Positions 17,898-27,526 are shown, counted from the stretch's first letter. The stretch: DNA of 33,682 nt from Rhodospirillales bacterium (GCA_027315365.1 DAHUYF010000202.1:1-33682); one strand, 5' to 3'. Numbers and translations: made by a program. Notes: generated by a model not told the origin, from the letters alone.

Positions 17898-18818
17898 ATG
17901 CGCCCGCTCAGCGTTGCCCTCGCCGGCTCCGGCCTCACCAAGCCGCTCAAGGAAGGCGCCGTGGATTGCGGCCGGCCGCTCGATTTCGTCCCGATCGAGC
18001 AGATCGTGCCGCAGATGCGGCGCATGGTGCGGACGCTGGATTTCGATATCTGCGAGATGGCGTTCACGACTTATCTCTGCGCGCGCGCCGCGGGCAAGCC
18101 GATCACCGCCATCCCGGTCTTCGTCACGCGCAATTTTCATCACCGGGCGGCGTTCCAGCATGTGGGAGCGGGGCTGGCGTCGCCGCGGGATCTCGAAGGC
18201 CGCGTCGTCGCCGTCAATCGCGGCTACACCGTCACGACCGGGCTTTGGGTGCGCGGCATCCTCGCCTCGGAGTACGGCGTCGATCTGCGCAAGGTGACCT
18301 GGGCGCCGACCGATGACGAGCATGTCCAGGAATACCAGGCGCCGGCCAACGTCACCTACCGCTTTCGCGGCCGGCCGGTGGCCGAGCTGCTGCTCGCGGG
18401 CGAGGCTGTCGCCGCGGTGGGCGATGTCCGCACCGATGCCGCGGCGATCAAGCCGCTCATCGCCGACGCCGAGGCGGCCGGCTTCGCCTGGTACCGCAAG
18501 ACCGGGATCTATCCCATCAATCATACCGTCGTGGTGAAGGACGAGGTGCTGGCCACCGAACCCGGCCTCGCCCGCGCCCTGATGGCGGGCTTCGCCGCCG
18601 CCAAAGCAGCCTATCTGGCGCAGCTTGACGCCGCCGGCGATCTCGGGCCCGCCGACGAGGCGGTCCGCGCCCGGCGCGCCGTGGTCGGCGATCCCTTCCC
18701 CTTCGGCGTCGCGGCGAACCGGCCCGCGCTGGAAGCGATCATCAGCTACGCCGTCGAGCAGCAGGTGATCCCGACGGCGCTGCGCCCGGAGCAGCTCTTC
18801 GCGCGGAGCGCGCTCTAG
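17898..18818 (+). CDS. 4,5-dihydroxyphthalate decarboxylase-like (Pht5 family) protein
   Basis: A 306-residue protein of the periplasmic-binding-protein-2 fold without a signal peptide. Motifs recalled from Pht5-type proteins are seen: FDICEMAFTTYL, the IPVFVTRNFHHRA stretch, a VWIRGILxxEYGV-like block (here LWVRGILASEYGV), YRKTGIYPINHTVVV, and the C-terminal PFPFGVAANRPALE...LRPEQLF. Pht5 removes a carboxyl group from 4,5-dihydroxyphthalate to give protocatechuate. Many relatives are untested, and some may be binding proteins; the missing export signal favours an enzyme. It lies 36 bases after the hydratase-like gene with a GAAAGGA ribosome site. Its stop overlaps the stop of the opposing LigJ gene in one CTAG. 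Confidence 0.7.
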   Translation: MRPLSVALAGSGLTKPLKEGAVDCGRPLDFVPIEQIVPQMRRMVRTLDFDICEMAFTTYLCARAAGKPITAIPVFVTRNFHHRAAFQHVGAGLASPRDLEGRVVAVNRGYTVTTGLWVRGILASEYGVDLRKVTWAPTDDEHVQEYQAPANVTYRFRGRPVAELLLAGEAVAAVGDVRTDAAAIKPLIADAEAAGFAWYRKTGIYPINHTVVVKDEVLATEPGLARALMAGFAAAKAAYLAQLDAAGDLGPADEAVRARRAVVGDPFPFGVAANRPALEAIISYAVEQQVIPTALRPEQLFARSAL

Positions 18819-19843
18819 GCGAATGCCGTGCGGCCAGTCGCCTGGAGGCGGCTGAACACCCGCCGGGCGTTGCCTTCGAAGATCTGCTGCCGTTCTTCGG
18901 CGCCGAGCCAGGACACCGCCTCGATATAGCGCTTGGTGTCGTCGTAAGGCTGGCCGGTTTCGGGATCGATGCCGCGCACGGCGCCGACCATCTCCGAGGC
19001 GAAGAGGATGTTCTCGACCGGTATCACCCGCGTCAGCAGCTCGATCCCGGGCAGGTGATAGACGCAGGTGTCGAAGAACACGTTCTTGAGCAGCAGCTCC
19101 GGCAGCGGCGCCTTTTTCATGTCCTGCGCCAGGCCGCGATAGCGGCCCCAATGATAGGGCACTGCGCCGCCGCCATGCGGGATGATGAATTTGAGCGTCG
19201 GGAAGTCCTTGAACAGGTCCGAGGTCAGGAACTGCATGAAGGCGGTCGTGTCGCCATTGATGTAGTGCGCGCCGGTGAAGTGGAAGGCGGGATTGCAGGA
19301 GGCGCTGACATGGACCATCGCCGGCACGTCGAGCTCCGCCATCTTCTCGTAGAGCGGATACCACCAGCGGTCGGTCAGCGGCGGATCGGTCCAGTAGCCG
19401 CCCGAGGGGTCGGGATTGAGGTTGCATCCGACGAAGCCGAGTTCCGTGATGCAGCGCTCGAGCTCGCCGATGCAGTTGGCCGGCGGCACCCCGGGCGATT
19501 GCGGCAGCTGGCAGACCCCGGCGAAGTTCCTGGGATAGAGCGTGCAGACGCGATGGACGAGATCGTTGCAGTGCTCGGACCAATGCTGGCTGGCGGTAGC
19601 GTCGCCGATGTGGTGGGACATGCCCGAGGCGCGCGGCGAGAAGATGGTGAGGTCGGTGCCGCGCTCGCGCTGCAGCCTGAGCTGCGTGTTCTCCAGGCTG
19701 TCGCGAATCTCGTCGTCGCTGATCGCGAGCGTCCCCTTGGCCGGGGCATGAGATTTGTCCGAGAGGGCGGCGATCTGGCGCTTGCGCCACCCCTCCAGCG
19801 CCTTCGGCGCGGTGGTGTAGTGCCCGTGGCAGTCGATGATCAT
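18815..19843 (-). CDS. ligJ: 4-oxalomesaconate hydratase
   Basis: A metal-dependent amidohydrolase-superfamily hydratase, 342 residues. It adds water to 4-oxalomesaconate in the protocatechuate 4,5-cleavage pathway, giving 4-carboxy-4-hydroxy-2-oxoadipate. Numbering matches the metal ligands described for LigJ: His6 and His8 (IDCHGHY), His178 (AMVHVS) and Glu284 (FASEM); His223 lies in IPHGGGAVPYHWGR. Long stretches (NLNPDPSGG, TGAHYINGDTTAFMQ, GAVRGIDPETG, YEDDTKRYIEA-like) are typical of LigJ rather than general amidohydrolases. The ribosome site AGGCCAGGA precedes ATG. It is divergent from the aldolase gene and convergent with the Pht5-like gene. Confidence 0.88.
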   Translation of the reverse strand: MIIDCHGHYTTAPKALEGWRKRQIAALSDKSHAPAKGTLAISDDEIRDSLENTQLRLQRERGTDLTIFSPRASGMSHHIGDATASQHWSEHCNDLVHRVCTLYPRNFAGVCQLPQSPGVPPANCIGELERCITELGFVGCNLNPDPSGGYWTDPPLTDRWWYPLYEKMAELDVPAMVHVSASCNPAFHFTGAHYINGDTTAFMQFLTSDLFKDFPTLKFIIPHGGGAVPYHWGRYRGLAQDMKKAPLPELLLKNVFFDTCVYHLPGIELLTRVIPVENILFASEMVGAVRGIDPETGQPYDDTKRYIEAVSWLGAEERQQIFEGNARRVFSRLQATGRTAFA

Positions 19844-19877
19844 TCCTGGCCTCGCTGAGCTCCGGCGGGAGAGCCGA

Positions 19878-19906
19878 ATGCTACGGAGATGCCGGCGGCC
19901 CGTCCA
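19878..19906 (-). promoter_or_regulatory. Candidate promoter for ligJ
   Basis: On the minus strand: TGGACG (19906-19901), 17 bases, TAGCAT (19883-19878). The start would be near 19871, about 28 bases before the ligJ ATG. The same TAGCAT -10 appears in the opposing promoter for the aldolase. Confidence 0.5.
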
Positions 19907-19917
19907 CCCCGCCGGCG

Positions 19918-19946
19918 CTGAAGACGGTCGGGTTTTGCGCTAGCAT
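19918..19946 (+). promoter_or_regulatory. Candidate promoter for the aldolase gene
   Basis: CTGAAG (19918-19923), 17 bases, TAGCAT (19941-19946), the latter within GCTAGCAT. The -35 is weak (3 of 6). The two -10 boxes of this divergent region are identical and its -35 boxes lie 11 bases apart, leaving room for a shared operator. Confidence 0.4.
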
Positions 19947-19973
19947 GCGCGAAACCGCCGGAGGAAGTGATCC

Positions 19974-20837
19974 ATGGCCGACCTGCCTCGTCTCAATGGT
20001 GTGATCCGCGCGCTGGAGCAGGGCCAGCCGGCTTTCGCCGCCTTCTGCCAGGCCGAGACCGAAGCGGCGCTGGCCATGAGCACGGCCGGATATGACGGCA
20101 TCGTCTTCGAGATGGAGCACAACCCCTGGGACGTGCGCGCGTTGCGCGACAGCCTGCAATACATGCTGAACCGGCGACAGATCGTGCAGTCGGCCTCGCT
20201 CGCCCCGGCGGTGACGCCGATGGTGCGGATCCCGCCCAACGGCAGCGAGAAGAACCAGTGGCTCGCCAAGCAGGCGCTGGATCTCGGCGCCTACGGCGTC
20301 GTCTGGCCGCATGTCAGCACCGCCGACGAGGCCTACAACGCGGTGGCCTCCTGCCGCTATCCGCGGCTCGGGACGGCGCCGCGCCACGAGCCGCAAGGCG
20401 TGCGCGGCGACGGGCCGACCGCGGCCTCGCGCTACTGGGGCCTGACGCAGCAGGAATATTACGCCAAGGCCGATGTCTGGCCGCTCGACCCGAAGGGCGA
20501 GATCGTCGTCATCCTGATGATCGAGGACAGCGCCGGCATCGCCAATCTGCCGGAGATGCTGCGGCGCGTGCCGGGGATCGGCGCCATCCTGATCGGCGAG
20601 GGCGATCTGAGCCAGGAACTGGGCCATCCGCGGCAATACGAACACCCTGAGGTGCTGGCCGCGATGGCCGAGGTGGTGCGGGTTTGCAAGGAGCACAAGG
20701 TACCGGTCGGCCATCCCCATGTCGATGCCGCCAATGCCGGCCGCATCCTCGAGGAGGGCTACCGCTTCCTGATGGCGGCGCCGACGCGCAGCTATGCCGG
20801 GCTCGAGAAGGCGCGGGCGCTTGCCGGGCGGAGCTAG
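19974..20837 (+). CDS. HpcH/HpaI family aldolase
   Basis: A 287-residue (beta/alpha)8 class II pyruvate-aldolase family protein. Visible active-site features: the FEMEHNPWD region (GEH of the HpaI family), arginine in MVRIPPNG, and the metal ligands glutamate in LMIEDSAG and aspartate in GEGDLSQELGHP. The family splits 4-hydroxy-2-oxo acids to pyruvate and an aldehyde or oxo acid. Divergence from ligJ suggests it may act on the LigJ product, a job usually done by the unrelated LigK, but this is inference. The ribosome site is strong (GGAGGAAG). There is no signal peptide. It ends three bases before the stop of the small membrane protein on the other strand (20837 and 20839-20841). Confidence 0.85.
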   Translation: MADLPRLNGVIRALEQGQPAFAAFCQAETEAALAMSTAGYDGIVFEMEHNPWDVRALRDSLQYMLNRRQIVQSASLAPAVTPMVRIPPNGSEKNQWLAKQALDLGAYGVVWPHVSTADEAYNAVASCRYPRLGTAPRHEPQGVRGDGPTAASRYWGLTQQEYYAKADVWPLDPKGEIVVILMIEDSAGIANLPEMLRRVPGIGAILIGEGDLSQELGHPRQYEHPEVLAAMAEVVRVCKEHKVPVGHPHVDAANAGRILEEGYRFLMAAPTRSYAGLEKARALAGRS

Positions 20838-20838
20838 G

Positions 20839-21025
20839 CTAGGACAGCACCGCCCAGAGCGCCGCCGCGAGCAGTGCGGCGCTGATACCCAGCCACAACA
20901 GCCGGTATTGCCTCGCGCCGCCGCTATTGTCGTTGGCCGGACGCGACGGCTGGCCGGGCCAGATCAGGCTGGCGACGTAGCGGCGCGCGCCGCCGGACGC
21001 GTGCGCCCGGCCGCGGCGGCTGACG

Positions 21026-21033
<8 letters not shown>
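20839..21033 (-). CDS. Small single-span membrane protein, hypothetical
   Basis: A 64-residue frame starting at GTG 21033, overlapping the gltA 3' end by 8 bases. The N-terminal half is basic and polar with a PSRPANDNS stretch, a phrase I recall in small alphaproteobacterial proteins. The C-terminal end is a clear membrane helix ([21 protein letters not shown]), ending one residue later. The charge pattern predicts a cytoplasmic N-terminus. It would be co-transcribed with gltA. The frame could be chance in such GC-rich DNA, but the sharp hydrophobic helix and overlap with gltA favour a real gene. Function unknown. Confidence 0.5.
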
Positions 21034-22384
<1,351 letters not shown>

Positions 22385-22435
22385 CGGCTTGGTCCCTATC
22401 GATTTTGTTGCGGTGCACCAGACCCCTTGCGTCGC

Positions 22436-22464
22436 AGCATAGGACGCCGGCCGGTTTTTATCAA
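22436..22464 (-). promoter_or_regulatory. Candidate sigma-70 promoter for gltA
   Basis: On the minus strand: TTGATA (22464-22459), 17 bases, TATGCT (22441-22436). The -35 overlaps the gltX stop codon. The predicted start near 22429 leaves a 45-base leader. Spacing and both hexamers are good. Confidence 0.65.
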
Positions 22465-23873
22465 ATTTCCCGGTGAGGCGAGCGGCGGTCGGCCAGGCGG
22501 GCGAGGGTCTCCTCCCTGCCAAGCACCTCCATGACCTCGAAAATCGGCGGCGACACGGTGCTGCCGACCAGCGCCGCCCGCAGCGGCTGGGCGACCGCGC
22601 CGAGCTTCAGCCCCCGGTCTTCGACGAAGCCGCGCACCGCCTCCTCGAGCGCCGGTCCGCGCCACTCTGCCGCGGCCAGCAGCGGAGCGAGGCCATCGAG
22701 CAGTGACGGGGCGTCGCCGGCGAGCTGCGCCCGGGCCTTGTCGTCGAGCGGGATCGGCCGGCGCTCGACGTAGAAGCGGGCGTTGTCGGCAAGCTCGGCC
22801 AGCGTCTTGGCGCGCGGCTTGAGGCCCGGCATGGCCGCCAGCAGCCGGGCGCGGCGGCCCTCGTCGATGGCCATGCCCAGCGCCCTTTCCAGGCGCGGCG
22901 CGATGAGCTCGACGAGCCGCGCATCCGTGGCGGCGCGGATGTAATGGCCGTTCAGGCTGTCGAGCTTGGCGAAGTCGAAGCGCGCGGCGGCGCGGCCGAC
23001 GGCATCGATGTCGAACCAGGCGATCGCCTGCTCGGTCGGGATGATCTCGGCATCGCCATGCGACCAGCCGAGCCGCAGCAGGTAGTTGCGCAGCGCTTCG
23101 GGCAGGTAGCCCATCTCGCGATAGGCGTCGACCCCCAGCGCGCCGTGCCGCTTGGAAAGCTTGGCGCCGTCGGCACCGTGGATCAGCGGCACATGACCGA
23201 ATTCAGGGACAGTCCAGCCCAGCGCGCGGTAGATCTGGGTCTGTCGGAAGGCATTGTTGAGATGGTCGTCGCCGCGGATGACATGGGTGATGCCCATGTC
23301 GTGGTCGTCGACCACCACCGACAGATTGTAGGTCGGTGTGCCGTCCGACCGCAGGATGATGAGGTCATCGAGCTGCGTGTTGGCCACCGTGACGGTACCC
23401 TGGACGTGGTCGCGGATCACCGTCTCGCCGCTGCGCGGCGCCTTCAGGCGGATGGCGGGCTTGACGCCGGGCGGCGCCTCGCTTGAGTCGCGTTCGCGCC
23501 AGGTGCCGTCATAGAGCAGCGCGCGGCCTTCGGCGCGCGCCCTCTCGCGCATTGCCGCCAGTTCCTCGGGCGTGCAGTAGCAGTAATAGGCGTTGCCGGC
23601 GGCGAGCAGCTGGCGCGCCACCTCGGCATGGCGCGCCGCGCGCTGCGATTGCAGCACGATCTCGCCGTCCCATTGCAGCTCGAGCCAGGAAAGACCCTCG
23701 ACGATCGCCTCGACCGCCTCGGGGGTCGAACGCTGGCGGTCGGTGTCCTCGATACGCAGCCGGAACGTCCCGCCATGGTGCCGGGCGAAAAGCCAGTTGA
23801 ACAGCGCGGTGCGCGCCCCGCCGATATGGAGGAAGCCGGTGGGCGAAGGGGCGAAGCGGACGACGACGCTCAT
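22461..23873 (-). CDS. gltX: Glutamyl-tRNA synthetase
   Basis: A class I aminoacyl-tRNA synthetase, 470 residues, charging tRNA-Glu (and often tRNA-Gln in alphaproteobacteria, followed by amidation). The HIGH motif is at His16 ([18 protein letters not shown]), and the KMSKS motif is [14 protein letters not shown], the [23 protein letters not shown] block and the C-terminal helical anticodon-binding domain are present. ATG 23873 is preferred; the GTG six codons upstream is inside the promoter -10. Many alphaproteobacteria have two copies; only one is seen here. Confidence 0.96.
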   Translation of the reverse strand: MSVVVRFAPSPTGFLHIGGARTALFNWLFARHHGGTFRLRIEDTDRQRSTPEAVEAIVEGLSWLELQWDGEIVLQSQRAARHAEVARQLLAAGNAYYCYCTPEELAAMRERARAEGRALLYDGTWRERDSSEAPPGVKPAIRLKAPRSGETVIRDHVQGTVTVANTQLDDLIILRSDGTPTYNLSVVVDDHDMGITHVIRGDDHLNNAFRQTQIYRALGWTVPEFGHVPLIHGADGAKLSKRHGALGVDAYREMGYLPEALRNYLLRLGWSHGDAEIIPTEQAIAWFDIDAVGRAAARFDFAKLDSLNGHYIRAATDARLVELIAPRLERALGMAIDEGRRARLLAAMPGLKPRAKTLAELADNARFYVERRPIPLDDKARAQLAGDAPSLLDGLAPLLAAAEWRGPALEEAVRGFVEDRGLKLGAVAQPLRAALVGSTVSPPIFEVMEVLGREETLARLADRRSPHREI

Positions 23874-23881
23874 GCTGGCGC

Positions 23882-23910
23882 GATGTAGCACATCGGCCGC
23901 GGCGCGTCAT
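23882..23910 (-). promoter_or_regulatory. Candidate gltX promoter, possibly leaderless
   Basis: On the minus strand: ATGACGC (23910-23904), 14 bases, GCTACATC (23889-23882). This fits the recalled Caulobacter housekeeping consensus (TTGaCgS, 10-14 bases, GCtANAWC) with one mismatch. The start would fall near 23875, two bases before the ATG, and no Shine-Dalgarno sequence is seen. Confidence 0.6.
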
Positions 23911-23929
23911 GAGTGCGCCGCGTCGGCGC

Positions 23930-23958
23930 TTACGACCCCGACCGATTTCGGCTAAGCT
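23930..23958 (+). promoter_or_regulatory. Weak candidate promoter for the solute-binding protein gene
   Basis: TTACGA (23930-23935), 17 bases, TAAGCT (23953-23958). Only half of each hexamer matches consensus, but the geometry and the GCTA context agree with other promoters in this window. Confidence 0.35.
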
Positions 23959-23992
23959 CAGGCGGGGGTCCTCGTCCGGGAGCGCGCGTGCC

Positions 23993-25237
23993 ATGAAGCT
24001 TCTCTTGGCGGCAGCGCTGGCAACCGCGCTGGCCGGTGCCGCGGTCGGCCCCGCGGTGGCCGATGGCGCGCCGATCAAAATCGGCACCGCGCTCGACCTC
24101 TCGAACCCTTACGCCTACTTCGTTCCGGAATATTCGGCCGGGCAGCGCGACTACATCGCCTTGGTCAATGCCCGCGGCGGCCTCAAGGGCCATCCCGTGG
24201 AGATCGTCATTCTCGATCACGGCAACGATATCAAGCGCGGCCTCGAGGACTATCGGCGCCTGACAAACGAGGGCGTCGTGGTCATGGATTTCCTCAACGC
24301 CGGGATCGCGCGTGCGGTGACGCCGCTGGCGCTGGCCGACGGCGTCAATGTGATGACCATGTTCCATGGCCGCCCCGACGCCGCCGACGGTCGCGTCTTC
24401 CCGACGATCTTCCCGCTGTCGGCGACCTTCTGGTCGCAGGCGGCCGATCTCGTCAAATACATCGAGGATGTGGAAAAGGAGCTGATCGGCGGCAAGCGCA
24501 TCGCGCTGGTCGGCATGGATAACGAGATCGGCCACGAGGTCGAGCCGGTGCTGGTGGAGCTGTCGAAGCGGCTGCGCTTCAAGTTCCGCGCCTTCTACTA
24601 TCCGCCGCCCGGCATGGATCAGGCGGCGGCATGGAAGGCGGCCCGGCGCTTCGCTCCCGACTGGACGCTGGTCTGGGGCGCCGGCCTCGCTCAGGCGCAG
24701 TCGGTCCGCGCAGCGATCGCCCAGCATTTCAAGCTCGACCACCTCGCCTTCAACGTGGCGATGGCCGAGTCCGACCTAGCGCAGGCCGGCGCCGGCGCGT
24801 CGGGCGTGCTCAAATTCGAGGGTGTGGCGAGCGGCCGCGACCTGCCGCTCATCGCCGCGATCGACCATGAGGTCATCGCCAAGGGCCGCGGCGCGGGGCC
24901 GCCCGAGCAGGTCGGGCATGTCTATTACAATGCCGGCGTCGCCGGCATGGCGCTGTTCGCCGAGGCGGCGCGGCTGGCGCTGGAGAGCGAGGGCGAGCCG
25001 CTGACGCGGGCCAAGCTCAAGAAGGGCTACGAGCAGCTGCGCGATTTCACCGCCGAGGATCTGCTGCCGCCGACCACCATCACCGCGCGCGACCATCAGG
25101 GCGGCGGCCGCGGCCGCGTCGTGCAATGGGACGGCACGCGCTGGGTCGAGCGGCGCCATTGGTTCGCGGCATATCAGGACATCGTCTGGGACCTCATCAC
25201 CAGGAGCTCGGCGCAGTTCAAGGCGACGGGGAATTAG
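23993..25237 (+). CDS. ABC transporter substrate-binding protein, branched-chain amino acid/amide type
   Basis: A 414-residue periplasmic binding protein of the type 1 fold. A signal peptide is seen at residues 1-23 (cleavage at AVA-D) without a lipobox cysteine. The mature start PIKIGTALDLSNPYAYFVPEYSAGQRDYIALVNARGG is typical of the LivJ/amide group, which binds amino acids, urea, amides or aromatic acids. ATG 23993 directly precedes the signal peptide. No permease or ATPase gene is next to it, so it is an orphan binding protein in this window. It is divergent from gltX, and comEC follows on the same strand after 55 bases. Confidence 0.87.
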   Translation: MKLLLAAALATALAGAAVGPAVADGAPIKIGTALDLSNPYAYFVPEYSAGQRDYIALVNARGGLKGHPVEIVILDHGNDIKRGLEDYRRLTNEGVVVMDFLNAGIARAVTPLALADGVNVMTMFHGRPDAADGRVFPTIFPLSATFWSQAADLVKYIEDVEKELIGGKRIALVGMDNEIGHEVEPVLVELSKRLRFKFRAFYYPPPGMDQAAAWKAARRFAPDWTLVWGAGLAQAQSVRAAIAQHFKLDHLAFNVAMAESDLAQAGAGASGVLKFEGVASGRDLPLIAAIDHEVIAKGRGAGPPEQVGHVYYNAGVAGMALFAEAARLALESEGEPLTRAKLKKGYEQLRDFTAEDLLPPTTITARDHQGGGRGRVVQWDGTRWVERRHWFAAYQDIVWDLITRSSAQFKATGN

Positions 25238-25256
25238 CGCCCGCCGCCGACGGCGT

Positions 25257-25285
25257 TTGGCGGGCCGCTTCGGCTGCTCTACACT
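25257..25285 (+). promoter_or_regulatory. Candidate comEC promoter, possibly leaderless
   Basis: TTGGCG (25257-25262), 17 bases, TACACT (25280-25285). As heptamer and octamer this is TTGGCGG, 14 bases, TCTACACT. The start would be at about 25292, next to the ATG at 25293. There is no Shine-Dalgarno sequence in the short gap. Confidence 0.5.
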
Positions 25286-25292
25286 CGGCCCG

Positions 25293-27455
25293 ATGCAACC
25301 CAGGGATGCCGGCGACCTCGCGATCGGGACGGCGCCGCCGGCGGACGCGGCGAGCCGCCGGCTCGACGAGGTTGCGCACTGGCTGCTGGCCAACTGGCTT
25401 GCCGAGCGCGAGCGCTGGCCGCTCTGGGTTCCGGTGCTGGTCGGCGCCGGCATCGGTCTTTACTTCTGGCTGACGGTCGAGCCGCCGCTGGCGCCGGCGC
25501 TGGTCGCGGCGGCGCTGGCGATGCTGGTGGCGGCGCTGGCGATCCGGGCGCAGCGCCATGCGGCACCGGCGGTCGCGGCGGCGGCGCTGACGCTGGGCTT
25601 TGCCGCGGCGGCGCTGCAGAGCTGGTGGGTGGCGGCGCCGGTGCTCGGGCATCGCCTCAATGGCGTGACGATCGAGGGACGGCTCGTCGCGGTCCAGCCG
25701 CTGCCCGAGGGCACGCGCCTCATCCTGGCGCCGCGCAGCATCGAGCGCGTGGCATCTGCCGACCTGCCCGCCCGCATCCGAATCAGCCTGCGCAAGGACG
25801 CCCCCGATCTCGTTCCCGGCCTGTGGCTGCGGCTCAAGGGCGGGCTCTTCCCGCCTTCGGCGCCGGCGATGCCGGGCGCCTACGATTTTCAGCGCCGCGC
25901 CTGGTTCGACCGGCTGGGGGCGGTGGGCTACGCGCGTGGCGCGGTCGAGGTCATCGCACCGCCGGCGGGCGACGGGCCCGCCCGCTGGCGCGTCGCGGTG
26001 GAGGCGGTGCGCGCGACGGTCGCCGCCCGCATCCGCGCGGCACTGCCCGGCGATACCGGCGCCATCGCGGCGGCGCTGATCGCGGGCGAGACCCATGCCA
26101 TCCCGCCCGAGGAGGCCGGGCGCTTCCGCGACGCCGGATTGGCCCACATCCTGGTGATCGCGGGCCTCCACATGGGCATGGTGGCGGCGGCGGTATTCTT
26201 CGCGCTCCGCGCCCTGCTGGCGCTGATCCCGGCGCTGGCGCTGCGCTACCCGATCAAGAAATGGGCGGCGGCAGGCGCGCTCCTCGCCGCCTTTCTTTAC
26301 CTGCTGCTGTCGGGCGCCACCGTGCCGTCGCGCCGTGCCTTCGCCATGACCGGGCTGGTGCTGCTTGCCGTGCTGGTCGATCGCCTGAGCCTCTCGGCGC
26401 GCGCCATCGCCTATGCCGCGCTCGCCATCATGCTGATGACCCCGGAAGCGGCGGCGGGGCCGAGCTTCCAGATGTCGTTCGCCGCGGTCGCCGGCCTCGT
26501 CGCCTTCTACGAGGCGATGCGGCCGCGCCTGTCCGAATGGCACAGCCATGCCGGGATGCTGCGGCGCTGCGGCCTCTATCTGCTCGGCATCGCGCTTACC
26601 ACGCTGGTCACCACCGTGGCGACGATGCCGTTCACGATCTATCACTTCAACCGCTTCCCGCTCTATTCGGTGGTGGCGAACGCGCTGGCGGTGCCGGTCA
26701 CCGGTTTCTGGATCATGCCCTGGGCGCTCGTCGCCTGCCTGCTGATGCCGCTGGGCGGCGAGGGGTTGGCGCTGGCGCCGATGGGCTGGGGCATCGACGC
26801 GGTGAAGGCGGTTGCCGCGGCGGTGACATCCTGGCCGGGGGCGGTGGTGAGCCTGCCGAGCATGCCGCCGGAAGGGTTGATGCTGCTGGGCCTCGGCGGG
26901 CTGTGGCTCTGCATCTGGACGCGGGCCTGGCGCTGGCTCGGGCTGGCGCCGATCGCGCTGGGCTATGCCAGCCTGCTGCTGGTGCGGCCGCCCGATCTGC
27001 TGGTGGCGGCCGAGCCGGGGGCGCCGCCGCTGATGGCGGTGCGCGTCGCCGACGCGGGATATTCGCTGTCGAGCGTGCGCCGCGCCGCCTTTGTCCGCGA
27101 CACCTGGACGCGCCGCGGCGCCGCCGACGCCGGGGCCGCCTGGCCCGCCAGCGGCGGCAGCGCCGATGGCAGGCTCGCCTGCGACCCGCAGAGCTGCCTC
27201 TATCGCGCGCGCGGCCGCGTCGTGGCACTGATCCGCGACCCGGCAGCGCTGGCGCACGATTGCGCCGGCGCCGATCTCGTGGTCAGCCCGGTGCCGTCCT
27301 GGCGGCTCTGCCGGGGCCCGCGGATCATCGACAGCATCGATCTCTGGCGCAAGGGCGCGCATGCCGTCTGGCTCGATCCCGGCGGCATCCGCATCGAGAC
27401 GGTGGCCGGCTGGCGCGGCGTGCGGCCCTGGGCGCCGGGGCCGGAGCGGCGGTGA
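25293..27455 (+). CDS. comEC: ComEC/Rec2 family competence protein
   Basis: A 720-residue polytopic inner-membrane protein of the family that forms the DNA-uptake channel in natural transformation. An N-terminal hydrophobic region and a DUF4131-like domain (about 70-215) are followed by the competence domain (about 260-560) with the signature AHILVIAGLHMGMVAA, then LSGATVPSRRAFAM and GPSFQMSFAAVAG. The C-terminal part resembles the metallo-beta-lactamase-like end of ComEC but lacks an HxHxDH motif, so it should be inactive as a nuclease, as in many rhizobial relatives. It lies between gltX and lexA in the conserved order, but two other genes flank it. Confidence 0.9.
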   Translation: MQPRDAGDLAIGTAPPADAASRRLDEVAHWLLANWLAERERWPLWVPVLVGAGIGLYFWLTVEPPLAPALVAAALAMLVAALAIRAQRHAAPAVAAAALTLGFAAAALQSWWVAAPVLGHRLNGVTIEGRLVAVQPLPEGTRLILAPRSIERVASADLPARIRISLRKDAPDLVPGLWLRLKGGLFPPSAPAMPGAYDFQRRAWFDRLGAVGYARGAVEVIAPPAGDGPARWRVAVEAVRATVAARIRAALPGDTGAIAAALIAGETHAIPPEEAGRFRDAGLAHILVIAGLHMGMVAAAVFFALRALLALIPALALRYPIKKWAAAGALLAAFLYLLLSGATVPSRRAFAMTGLVLLAVLVDRLSLSARAIAYAALAIMLMTPEAAAGPSFQMSFAAVAGLVAFYEAMRPRLSEWHSHAGMLRRCGLYLLGIALTTLVTTVATMPFTIYHFNRFPLYSVVANALAVPVTGFWIMPWALVACLLMPLGGEGLALAPMGWGIDAVKAVAAAVTSWPGAVVSLPSMPPEGLMLLGLGGLWLCIWTRAWRWLGLAPIALGYASLLLVRPPDLLVAAEPGAPPLMAVRVADAGYSLSSVRRAAFVRDTWTRRGAADAGAAWPASGGSADGRLACDPQSCLYRARGRVVALIRDPAALAHDCAGADLVVSPVPSWRLCRGPRIIDSIDLWRKGAHAVWLDPGGIRIETVAGWRGVRPWAPGPERR

Positions 27456-27474
27456 GCGCCGATTTGTACCGGCG

Positions 27475-27503
27475 TTGACAAGGCTGCCGGCGCGTTCTCC
27501 ACT
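27475..27503 (+). promoter_or_regulatory. Candidate promoter for the TfdA-like gene
   Basis: A perfect -35 TTGACA (27475-27480), 17 bases, then TCCACT (27498-27503), a weak -10. The start near 27510 leaves a short leader containing the ribosome site GGAGGAA. Confidence 0.45.
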
Positions 27504-27526
27504 GGCGAAAACCCGGAGGAACCGCC

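Noticed and set aside
17013-19790. A 925-codon open frame on the minus strand across the hydratase-like, Pht5-like and ligJ genes
   Set aside because: It overlaps three real genes on both strands, has no family motifs, and is rich in Arg, Ala and His as shadow frames are.
22385-22460. A terminator between gltX and gltA
   Set aside because: The gap has a short GCGTC/GACGC stem with a 9-base loop but no T-run; the sequence is better explained as the gltA promoter.
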